The notes under the pieces were generated by a model, which saw nothing but the letters and a program-made list of their open reading frames with translations, searched no databases and was not told the origin of the DNA. Positions 49,867-57,240 of a stretch of 64,000 bases of DNA are shown here, one piece after another. Both the position numbers and the translations under genes were made by a program. This DNA is from JAGQIB01 sp041393395 (lineage in GTDB: Bacteria > ARS69). The stretch lies in the NCBI GenBank assembly GCA_041393395.1, contig JAWKKG010000003.1, forward strand, positions 62,001-126,000, read 5' to 3'. Position 1 is the first letter of the stretch. Each line of letters starts with the position of its first letter.

Positions 49867-52083
49867 ATGAATCTCCGCAAGTCCCTCGCGGCCTCGCTGG
49901 TTCTGGCGATCCCGTTCGTCTCCGCGGGCCGAGCGCCCGCCGTCTGTTTCGACTACGGAACCTCCTCGCACGCGGTTCGCTGCTACGACCCCGCGGCCGG
50001 TCAGGCCATCGCGAGAACGGACACGCACCTGTTCGGGATCTTCGGCTCGGAGCTCCGTGTCTACGAGATCGACGGTCCGGAGCCCCCCCTCGCGACTCTC
50101 ACGCTGCCGAGCAGCTCGCCCCAGTTCGCCGCGATCTCCGGCTCGTTCCTCTACGTGAGCGACACGTCGCCGTATCGCCTCGACATCGTGGACGTCTCGG
50201 ATCCGGCGAACCCGCAGTTGCGTGGTGCGCTCGTGGGCGTCGGCGGTGCGCTGGACGCGGACGGCACGCTCGTCGCGATCGCCGAGCGGCTTTCCGGATT
50301 GTTCGTGATCGACGTCTCGAATCCGGACGCGCCCACGCTGATCGGGACCGAGACCACGGACCACGCCTTCTGTGTCGATCTCGTCGGCTCGATCGCGTAC
50401 GTCGGCGGCGACACGACGTTGCGCGTGATCGACCTCTCCGTGCCGGGGGCCCCGGTCGAGATCGGGGAGGCGGTGACGGGTCCGCCGTACGGCTACTACG
50501 CTCCCTATGCGATCGCGGCCGATGGCGATCGCGTCTGGATGGCCTACGCCTACTACGAGCTGGATCCCTACTATCCGTCCTGGGGTGGAAAGATCGGGCT
50601 CTACGATGTCGCGACCCCCTCGGCCCCCGTTCAGGTCACGAACATCCCGCGCGCGTGTCTGGGCCTCACGGTCGCCGGAGACTTCCTCTTCGCACGGCAG
50701 GCGGATGGCGGCTATCTGTCCATCGACGTCTCCACGCCGACCGCACCGAACGAGACCACGATCCTCGGATGGCCCGCCGGTCCCGCGGTCGGCGACGCCG
50801 CCGACCGCGTCTGGCACATCGGCAGCAGCGGCCTCACGGAGTTCGCGCTCACCGACTACTCCCCGGCCGACTGGACGTCCTCGCCCACCGGGGACGGGGG
50901 ACCCTCGTCGCTCACCACCTGGAATGACTATCTGGTCGTGGGCACGACCGGATACGGCTTCGACTCGGCGGTGCGCGTCTACGACGCCTCGCCGAGCGCG
51001 CCCACGGAGATCGGCGCCGCGAACATGCACAGCCAGCAGGTGTCGAACGTGCTGGCCGACGGGGATCTGGCCGTCTGCGACACGTTCCTCCGGGAGACCG
51101 GCTCGCTGACCGGAACCCGGATCCTCGACCTCTCCGACCCGACGCATCCCCACGAGCTCATGAATCACTTTCCCGGTCGAAACAACTCCCTCGGGTCGGA
51201 CCTCGAAGCGCCGTTCCTGTACGGTTACTGGGAAGATGTGCCTCGCGTCACCGAGATCTCCCCGGATGGCGCGGTCACTCCGCGCGGAACGCTTCCCGTG
51301 AGCGCCGTCCTCTATCGCGCGGTCGGGAACGGTTTGCTCCTCGCGTCGACCGCGAGCGACCTCGCGGTGATCGACGTGTCGGACCCGGATGCGCCCGCGC
51401 AGATCGGTTCCGTCGCGCTCGCGCAGATCTCGGACTTTCGTGTCCAGGGCACGCTCCTGTATGCGCGCTCGGCCCTCCAGCGGAAGTTCTACGTGTACGA
51501 CTTCACCGTCCCCTCCGCGCCGACCGTGCTGGGAGAGGTGACGACGTTTCTCACGGGCGTGAGCTGCGTGGTCGGTGACGGGGTCGTGTATTGCGGGATC
51601 GAGGCGATCGACGTGACGGACCCGAGCGAACCGGTCGTGGCCGGGGAGCTGTCGCGCAGCGTCATTGCCTACGTGAATCATGCGCCGTTCAGCTTCACCG
51701 GGGGCTACGAGATCCACTCCTTCCCGTGGACGTCGGGCTGGCACTGGATCAGTGCGAACTACCCGCAGTGCATCTCCGCCGTCGACGCGCCGGACGTCAC
51801 GGTGCTCGCCCCCCCGCTCGCGCCGCCCTTCCCGAATCCGTTCCGGGCGAGTACCGCGCTACGGTTCGGTCTCACGCGCGCCGGGAGCGCAAGCCTGTCC
51901 GTGTTCGACGCGGCGGGTCGTCGCGTGCGCTCGCTGGGCGAGTCCTCGCTGACGGCCGGCGAGCACGAACTCGTCTGGGACGGCCGCGACGGAATGGGGC
52001 GACCGGTCGCCGCCGGCGTGTACTTCCTGCGCCTCGCCACTCCGGAGAGGGAGGACGTGCGGCGGGTCGTGCGGCTGCGGTGA
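49867..52083 (+). CDS. secreted LVIVD-repeat protein with FlgD-like sorting tail
   Basis: 738 residues, starting at an ATG after a short gap. The signal is SLAASLVLAIPFVSAGRA. Many LVIVD repeats, a beta-propeller-forming motif, follow: RLDIVDVSDPANPQLRGAL, LFVIDVSNPDAPTLIG, LRVIDLSVPGAPVEIG, LAVIDVSDPDAPAQIG, IEAIDVTDPSEPVVAG. The C-terminal tail, PPFPNPFRASTALRFGLTRA through GVYFLRLATPEREDVRRVVRLR, is the same sorting module as in the preceding gene. The frame from 48481 given by a long open reading is not supported by a signal peptide. Function unknown. Confidence 0.86.
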   Translation: MNLRKSLAASLVLAIPFVSAGRAPAVCFDYGTSSHAVRCYDPAAGQAIARTDTHLFGIFGSELRVYEIDGPEPPLATLTLPSSSPQFAAISGSFLYVSDTSPYRLDIVDVSDPANPQLRGALVGVGGALDADGTLVAIAERLSGLFVIDVSNPDAPTLIGTETTDHAFCVDLVGSIAYVGGDTTLRVIDLSVPGAPVEIGEAVTGPPYGYYAPYAIAADGDRVWMAYAYYELDPYYPSWGGKIGLYDVATPSAPVQVTNIPRACLGLTVAGDFLFARQADGGYLSIDVSTPTAPNETTILGWPAGPAVGDAADRVWHIGSSGLTEFALTDYSPADWTSSPTGDGGPSSLTTWNDYLVVGTTGYGFDSAVRVYDASPSAPTEIGAANMHSQQVSNVLADGDLAVCDTFLRETGSLTGTRILDLSDPTHPHELMNHFPGRNNSLGSDLEAPFLYGYWEDVPRVTEISPDGAVTPRGTLPVSAVLYRAVGNGLLLASTASDLAVIDVSDPDAPAQIGSVALAQISDFRVQGTLLYARSALQRKFYVYDFTVPSAPTVLGEVTTFLTGVSCVVGDGVVYCGIEAIDVTDPSEPVVAGELSRSVIAYVNHAPFSFTGGYEIHSFPWTSGWHWISANYPQCISAVDAPDVTVLAPPLAPPFPNPFRASTALRFGLTRAGSASLSVFDAAGRRVRSLGESSLTAGEHELVWDGRDGMGRPVAAGVYFLRLATPEREDVRRVVRLR

Positions 52084-52165
52084 CCCGAGGGGGCTTGTCT
52101 GCTCTTCCCCCCGCGCCTAGAGTCACGCGCGTCCGGGCCCCCTCCGCCCGGACGGGAGGCTCGCC

Positions 52166-52327
52166 GTGGAACTCATCATCGGCATTCCGCTCTGGATCCT
52201 GTTCGGGATCCTCGGCGCCTGGATCGCCACCACCAAGGGCCGATCGGGTTGCGGGTGGTTCCTGATCTCCGCGTTCCTCGGGCCGATCGGGTTGATCCTC
52301 GCGGCGATCGTGAAGAAGAAGGGCTGA
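52166..52327 (+). CDS. small two-helix membrane protein (53 residues)
   Basis: From GTG at 52166, with GGGAGG six bases upstream, reading MELIIGIPLWILFGILGAWI, ATTKGRSGCGWFL, then ISAFLGPIGLILAAIVKKKG. Two hydrophobic segments flank a short Gly-rich turn with the pattern GRSGCGWF...GPIGL that recurs in many small bacterial membrane proteins of unknown function. It ends 44 bp before the next lipoprotein. Confidence 0.72.
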   Translation: MELIIGIPLWILFGILGAWIATTKGRSGCGWFLISAFLGPIGLILAAIVKKKG

Positions 52328-52371
52328 CACGGGAACGGGTCGCACGATTGCTCGGGCCAAGGGGACGTGAG

Positions 52372-53070
52372 ATGTCGGAGATCGCGGTGTTTCGGGACAG
52401 GCGGGTCCGATCGAGAGCGACCACTCTCGCGGCGTTCGTGGTCCTCCTGGGCGGATGCGGCACCACCACGCCGAATCTGACCCTCGTCGGTGGCCCCGCT
52501 CCGGATCGCACGTTCACGGTCTACATTCCGGAGGAGCAGGATCTCACGGGTGCGTACCGGGATCGGCTCGCGTTCTACGAACTCGCGCCGCTTGGCGAGA
52601 GCCTCTCCAGCGCCCTCGCGCGCGATCGGTTCAAGATCCTCTGGAAGCGCTCGTACCAGTCGACGATCAGCTCTCTGGTCGTGCAGAACTTCCTCGTCGT
52701 GACGGACGACAGTCTCGCCGCGGATGCCGACCTCGTGGTCGGGGTCCATACCCTTGATTTCGGAACCAAGGCCAAGGTCGTCGACCAGCTCGCCCCGTTC
52801 TGGGCGGTCGCCCCGTTCGGGGTTCCGTTCCTGACTTTGAACGACGAACCGCAGGGAATCGTGGGCGCGTCGTGTCGCTTCGAACCCCGCCGGGCGGGCG
52901 AACTCCGCGCGATGGACTTCGAAATCGTCGGTACCTCGGAAACAGGACTCCCCCGCGGCGATGCTCTGGCCGAAGCCATCCACAACGCAGGGGATTCGTT
53001 GCTGCTGGAGCTCTTCCGGTCGGATCGGGTCTCGCCGAAATCGATCAAGGTCTGGGTGGAGGACGACTAG
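52372..53070 (+). CDS. lipoprotein with YIPEE motif
   Basis: 232 residues, with a signal peptide ending in lipobox LLGGC (lipidated Cys29). The mature region begins FTVYIPEEQDLTG, then ELAPLGESLSSALARDRFKILWKRSYQS, and ADLVVGVHTLDFGTKAKVVD in the middle. The segment VYIPEE...; followed by a 'geSLssal' helix, matches the layout of the lipoprotein at 3047. I recognise no characterised family. It converges with the DUF2723 gene: the stop codons overlap. Confidence 0.75.
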   Translation: MSEIAVFRDRRVRSRATTLAAFVVLLGGCGTTTPNLTLVGGPAPDRTFTVYIPEEQDLTGAYRDRLAFYELAPLGESLSSALARDRFKILWKRSYQSTISSLVVQNFLVVTDDSLAADADLVVGVHTLDFGTKAKVVDQLAPFWAVAPFGVPFLTLNDEPQGIVGASCRFEPRRAGELRAMDFEIVGTSETGLPRGDALAEAIHNAGDSLLLELFRSDRVSPKSIKVWVEDD

Positions 53071-55049
53071 CCGCCGAGCCTCGCCCGCACCCGCGACGCC
53101 AGGAAGTCCGTGTCCGGGAACCACGGTCGCACGCGATCGATCTGCGCCTGCAGCGCCGCCGGCCCCTCGGTCGCCGCGACGATCAGCGACGCCTCCACCG
53201 CGCTCGCGTACGTTCGCCACACCCGGAAGTACGGATCGTGACGCGGGATCAGCGATTCGCGATCTCCGGCCACGGCTTCGTCGGTGAGGCGCGCGCGGAT
53301 CCGCGCGAGATTCGCCGCGTCCATGGGCCCGACGTCCGGAACCCCCGGCGTCGCGTCGGCGGGAAGCGAGCGAAGCAGTAACCCCTCGGGGTACGTGCGC
53401 GCCTGACGGATCCAGCCGATCTCCTGCGGGTGATCCTGGCACCCCCAGTCGACGTACGCTCCACCGTCCGCCCGCCCGGCCGCGAGCCAGGCGAGCACGA
53501 TCTCCTCGTACCACTGCTGGATGTGCTCCCGATCGTACGGGCGGTCGCGATCGAAGCGGTCGATCTGCTCGCGGAAACGATCGAAGGGCACGCGCGTCGC
53601 CTCGCAGAGTTCGGGATACTCGCGCGCGAGATACGCGAGATACCAGTGGCGTCTCAGCATCAGGACGTCGATGACGCGGAGGTCCGGGCGCCATCCCTCG
53701 ACGTGGCGGAGGTAGAGATACGGCGCGTACAGATTCCACTCGGCGGTGAGCACCACCGCTCCGGGGGGAAGCTCGCCGAGCGCCTCCACCACGAACGTGC
53801 GCGCCGTGCGGTCCGAACGCAGATCGCACAGCGGCCCGTTCCGGATGACCGAGAAGGCGACACCCGCCAGACACGCCACGATCGCGACCGGAACTCCGAA
53901 GCGATCGCGACGGGCGAGCGCGTGGACGCCGACAGCGGCTGCCAGGAACCAGGCGAGCGTGGCCGGAAGGTCGTAGGCCACGCGGTCCTCCGGTCCCGCG
54001 ACGTAGTTGACGGAGAGCAGCAGGTTCAGCGCGATCGCGGCGATCAGCATGACCGCGGCGGTACGCCCCGTTCCCCGATCCCGCTTGCTGCCCTTCGCGA
54101 GGCGGAACAGCCCGTACGCGACCAGAGCCGCCGCGATCCAGCCTCCACCGTTCCCGAGCGTGAGGAAGAAGTCCCCGGCCACCCGCTTCATCTCCTCGGG
54201 CGAGCTGCCGACCTGTTGCGCGTACTGCGCGCCGCGCAGGTGGCGGAGCAGCAGCTCGAACGAGTCGATGCCGCCCCAGTTCAGCGCCGGATCGTGGCGT
54301 GCGGCCACGAACAGGTACAGGTAGAGCGCGAGCGAGCCCACGACCGCGGAGACCGTCGTGACCCAGAAGCGACGGGTCCGGTACAGCGTGGGGCGAACGA
54401 GCGCGACGAGCACGAGCAGCACCGGAAACGCGAGCGCGGCCGTCGCGTGGTGATTCGCGAGGCCGAGGGACGCGGCGATCGACGCGCCGGTCACGGAGCG
54501 CCACGCGGCGGCCGGTGCGGGAGCCGAGGCGGGCGTGGACCGGAGGCGCACGGCGGCGTCCCAGGCGAACGCCCAGGTGGCGGCGGCGAGGAACGTGTTC
54601 AGCGCGTAGACCTCCGCCACGGAGGACCAGGTCCACGGGTTGTAGGCGACGGCGAACATCACCGCCGCACCGACCGCGGCGATCAGGCGAGCTCGAGATT
54701 CCGCGACCTCGTTCCGGGTGTCGCCCTGGCGTGAGCCGCCCGGAGCGGAGCCGAGGAACGCGAGCAGCCTCTCGGCCGCGACCACCAGGGCGCCGACCGC
54801 CGCCGCCATCCAGAACGCGGACATGAGGTTCAGCGCACGAGCGGCCCCGCCCGCCACCGGCAACGTCGCGAAGACGCGCCCGGTGAGCAGCCACAGCGGA
54901 ACCCCCGGCGGGTGCGCCACGCCGCCCGTGGCCGCCGCGAGCGAGAGCTCGCCGCTGTCCACGAGCCCCACGTCGGGTGCCGCCGTCGTTCCGTAGAGCA
55001 GAGCGGCGGCTCCGAACACGAGGACCGCCGCGATCCAGACGTTGCGCAT
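53067..55049 (-). CDS. DUF2723-family polytopic membrane protein
   Basis: 660 residues. About ten hydrophobic segments fill the first 400 residues (VWIAAVLVFGAAALLYGT, GALVVAAERLLAFLG, LAFPVLLVLVALVRPT and others). The DUF2723 signature LVDSGELSLAAATGGVAHPPG lies in the first loop, which has the acidic residue and HPPG typical of GT-C-like glycosyltransferases. The C-terminal 250 residues are soluble and probably periplasmic. A lipid-linked sugar transfer or export role is inferred from the fold, not shown. It converges with the lipoprotein gene. Confidence 0.85.
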   Translation of the reverse strand: MRNVWIAAVLVFGAAALLYGTTAAPDVGLVDSGELSLAAATGGVAHPPGVPLWLLTGRVFATLPVAGGAARALNLMSAFWMAAAVGALVVAAERLLAFLGSAPGGSRQGDTRNEVAESRARLIAAVGAAVMFAVAYNPWTWSSVAEVYALNTFLAAATWAFAWDAAVRLRSTPASAPAPAAAWRSVTGASIAASLGLANHHATAALAFPVLLVLVALVRPTLYRTRRFWVTTVSAVVGSLALYLYLFVAARHDPALNWGGIDSFELLLRHLRGAQYAQQVGSSPEEMKRVAGDFFLTLGNGGGWIAAALVAYGLFRLAKGSKRDRGTGRTAAVMLIAAIALNLLLSVNYVAGPEDRVAYDLPATLAWFLAAAVGVHALARRDRFGVPVAIVACLAGVAFSVIRNGPLCDLRSDRTARTFVVEALGELPPGAVVLTAEWNLYAPYLYLRHVEGWRPDLRVIDVLMLRRHWYLAYLAREYPELCEATRVPFDRFREQIDRFDRDRPYDREHIQQWYEEIVLAWLAAGRADGGAYVDWGCQDHPQEIGWIRQARTYPEGLLLRSLPADATPGVPDVGPMDAANLARIRARLTDEAVAGDRESLIPRHDPYFRVWRTYASAVEASLIVAATEGPAALQAQIDRVRPWFPDTDFLASRVRARLGG

Positions 55050-55183
55050 CCCGGGAATCTACCGCGATTGTCCCGCTCGTGCGCGCCCGGTAGACTCCCG
55101 CGTCTCGTCACTCGAAGTCTCCGGCCGTGGGCCTTTCCGAGACGGCCCCATCGCCCGAGTCGCCGCCCTCGAAGGGAACCCCC

Positions 55184-55990
55184 GTGCGCCCGATCGTTCT
55201 CACCATCGCCGGCTCGGACAGCTCGGGCGGCGCCGGGATCCAGGCCGACCTCAAGACCATCTCGGCGCTGGGCGCGTACGGTGCGAGCGTCCTCACGGCG
55301 ATCACGGCCCAGAACACGCGCGGCGTTCAGTCCGCCGAAGACCTCTCGGTCGCGATCGTCGCGGCGCAGCTCGAGTCCGTGTTCGGCGATCTGGACGTCG
55401 CGGCGGTGAAGACCGGCATGCTGTCTTCGGCCGCGATCGTGGAAGCGGTGGCGGACGCGCTGGGGCGTCGTCGGCCGCGCGCGCTCGTCGTCGACCCCGT
55501 GATGATCTCCAAGACCGGCTTTCCGCTGCTGAAAGACGACGCCGTGCGGGCGGTCACCGAGCGCCTGCTTCCCCTGGCGACGGTCGTCACGCCGAACGTG
55601 CACGAGGCGGAGCGTCTCGCGGGTGTCCCGGTGCGCACGATGGGGGACGCGTTCGCGGCGGCTCGTGCGATCCGCGCGCTCGGCGCGAGCGCGGTGCTCG
55701 TGAAGGGTGGCCACCTGGAGGCCGCGCCCGGGCAGGACGTTCTCGTTTCGGCGGGCGAGGAGCGGGTGATCGAGGCGCCCTGGGTCGACACGCCGCACAC
55801 GCACGGCACGGGCTGCACGTACTCGGCGGCGATCGCGACGCACCTCGCCTTCGGGCATCCGCTCGCGGACGCGATCGTCCAAGCGAAGGCGTTTCTCACG
55901 AACGCGCTGCGCGCGGGGTTCCCCGTCGGGGCCGGGGTCAGTCCGCCCGATCCGCTGTTCGGCCTGCCGCAACCTCGGGTCGCGCGATGA
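55184..55990 (+). CDS. thiD: hydroxymethylpyrimidine/phosphomethylpyrimidine kinase ThiD
   Basis: 268 residues from the GTG at 55184, preceded by GAAGGGA and giving VRPIVLTIAGSDSSGGAGIQ; a GTG at 55127 would add 19 residues. It phosphorylates HMP and HMP-P in thiamine synthesis. GAYGASVLTAITAQNT, VKTGML, VVDPVMISKTG, VTPNVHEAERLAG, and the anion-hole HTHGTGCTYSAA are all in place. I see no TPP riboswitch in the 130 bases upstream. It is followed by the HD gene with an ATGA overlap and then tetR, forming one operon. Confidence 0.94.
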   Translation: MRPIVLTIAGSDSSGGAGIQADLKTISALGAYGASVLTAITAQNTRGVQSAEDLSVAIVAAQLESVFGDLDVAAVKTGMLSSAAIVEAVADALGRRRPRALVVDPVMISKTGFPLLKDDAVRAVTERLLPLATVVTPNVHEAERLAGVPVRTMGDAFAAARAIRALGASAVLVKGGHLEAAPGQDVLVSAGEERVIEAPWVDTPHTHGTGCTYSAAIATHLAFGHPLADAIVQAKAFLTNALRAGFPVGAGVSPPDPLFGLPQPRVAR

Positions 55991-56535
55991 ACGGCCACGA
56001 CGAGCTGCTGCTGCGCGACCTGTTCCGTCTCAAGCGCACGCTCCGCACGGGCTGGCTGCACGTGGGAGTCGAGCGACCGGAGTCCGTCGCGGATCACACG
56101 TTCGGCACGGCGATCCTCGCGTGGCGCATCGCCCGCGACGTTTCCGGCGTGGATGCCGCGCGGGTCGTGCTGCTCTGCCTCCTGCACGACTTCCACGAAG
56201 CGCGCCTCGGCGACATCCCGTCGCCCGCGAAGCCGTTCTTCGCGGCGGGCGCGCTCGAGGCGGCGGAGCGCCGGATCATCGCGGACCAGTGGAGCGCGGA
56301 CGTCGACTCCCGCGCGCTCGCGGAGGAGTTCCTGGCCGGCGACACGGAGGAGGCCAAGCTCGCCCGCGCGATCGACCACCTGGAGTTCGTGCTGCAGGCC
56401 CGGGAGTATCGTCGCGCGGGGCACGTGCTGACGGACGTGATGCTCGAGCGAGCGAAGGCCGGGCCGGCGTATGCGCATCCCGCCACGCGTGTCTGGATCG
56501 AGCGGAGCGAGTCCGCGGCGGAGCGAGACCGATGA
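55987..56535 (+). CDS. HD-domain hydrolase (HDDC2/YfbR-like)
   Basis: 182 residues. The metal motif is complete: ERPESVADHTFGTAILAW (His), LLCLLHDFHEARLGD (His-Asp), and RAIDHLEFVLQ (Asp), the order of HDDC2/YfbR 5'-deoxynucleotidases. The protein starts at an ATG overlapping the thiD stop and ends overlapping the tetR start, so all three are translationally coupled. Substrate inferred from family only. Confidence 0.85.
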   Translation: MNGHDELLLRDLFRLKRTLRTGWLHVGVERPESVADHTFGTAILAWRIARDVSGVDAARVVLLCLLHDFHEARLGDIPSPAKPFFAAGALEAAERRIIADQWSADVDSRALAEEFLAGDTEEAKLARAIDHLEFVLQAREYRRAGHVLTDVMLERAKAGPAYAHPATRVWIERSESAAERDR

Positions 56536-57155
56536 ATCCGGAGGAACGTCGAGCGGCCGAGAAGGAACAGAGGCGGAGCGATCTGCTGGACGCTGCGGAG
56601 GGGGTGTTCGCCGAACGGGGAGTCGACGCCGCCACGCTCGCCGACGTCGCGACGCGCGCCGCGGTGAGCCGAACGCTTCTCTATGTGTACTTCCGCGACA
56701 AGGATGACCTCGTCGTCGCGGTGAAGGCGCGCGCCCTGCGCGGCCTGCGAGAGCGGTTCGAGGCGGCGGTCGCGGGCGAGGCGCTCGGCCTCGATCAGCT
56801 CGTGGCCATCGGGCGGCAGTACGTCGCGTTTTCGCGCGAGCAACCCGTGTACTTCGAGGTGCTCGAGAGGATCTTCGAGCTCGCGCCCGACTCGCCGCAC
56901 CATCTCGAGTGCGAAGCGGAGGGCGAACGCATCTTCGGCGTCATGGCCCAGGCCATGGCGACCGGAATGAAGGACGGAACGGTCCGATCGAATCTCGAGA
57001 ATCCCGCCCGGACCGCCATGGTCCTCCGCGCGACCGTGCATGGCGTCATCCGCCTGTACGCCAGCGGTGCGCCCCACTTCCAGGCCCAGGGAGAGACTCT
57101 CGATACGCTGGTGGACGAGTGTCTGGACCTGCTCCGGCGGGGACTGGCCCGCTGA
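56532..57155 (+). CDS. TetR-family transcriptional regulator
   Basis: 207 residues. The helix-turn-helix lies at about residues 16-62: RRSDLLDAAEGVFAERGVDA, ATLADVATRAAVSRTLLYVYFRDKDDLV, matching the TetR pattern with a YxYFxxKxxL end. The C-terminal helical region would bind ligand. Immediately downstream is the operator-promoter of the TonB-dependent receptor, which this protein most likely controls. Whether it is also autoregulated is unclear because it is co-transcribed with thiD. Confidence 0.9.
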   Translation: MNPEERRAAEKEQRRSDLLDAAEGVFAERGVDAATLADVATRAAVSRTLLYVYFRDKDDLVVAVKARALRGLRERFEAAVAGEALGLDQLVAIGRQYVAFSREQPVYFEVLERIFELAPDSPHHLECEAEGERIFGVMAQAMATGMKDGTVRSNLENPARTAMVLRATVHGVIRLYASGAPHFQAQGETLDTLVDECLDLLRRGLAR

Positions 57156-57174
57156 GAATTCACACGACCACCCC

Positions 57175-57203
57175 TTGACCACGGTGACGCAGTGTCATTT
57201 AAT
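57175..57203 (+). promoter_or_regulatory. promoter of the TonB-dependent receptor
   Basis: TTGACC (57175-57180), a 17-base spacer and TTTAAT (57198-57203), near consensus. The dyad at 57185-57215 overlaps the spacer, the -10 and the start region, which is ideal for repression. Confidence 0.7.
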
Positions 57204-57215
57204 GACACAGCGTCA
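57185..57215. promoter_or_regulatory. 31-bp dyad, probable TetR operator
   Basis: The half TGACGCAGTGTCATT is mirrored by AATGACACAGCGTCA around a central T: 14 of 15 base pairs match. It lies 30 bp after the tetR stop and covers the promoter of the receptor gene. Confidence 0.72.
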
Positions 57216-57240
57216 ACTGTGTGCCCCCGGGAGGTCTCCA

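Noticed and set aside
55050..55183. TPP riboswitch before thiD
   Set aside because: The conserved CUGAGA core and its pairing partners are missing.
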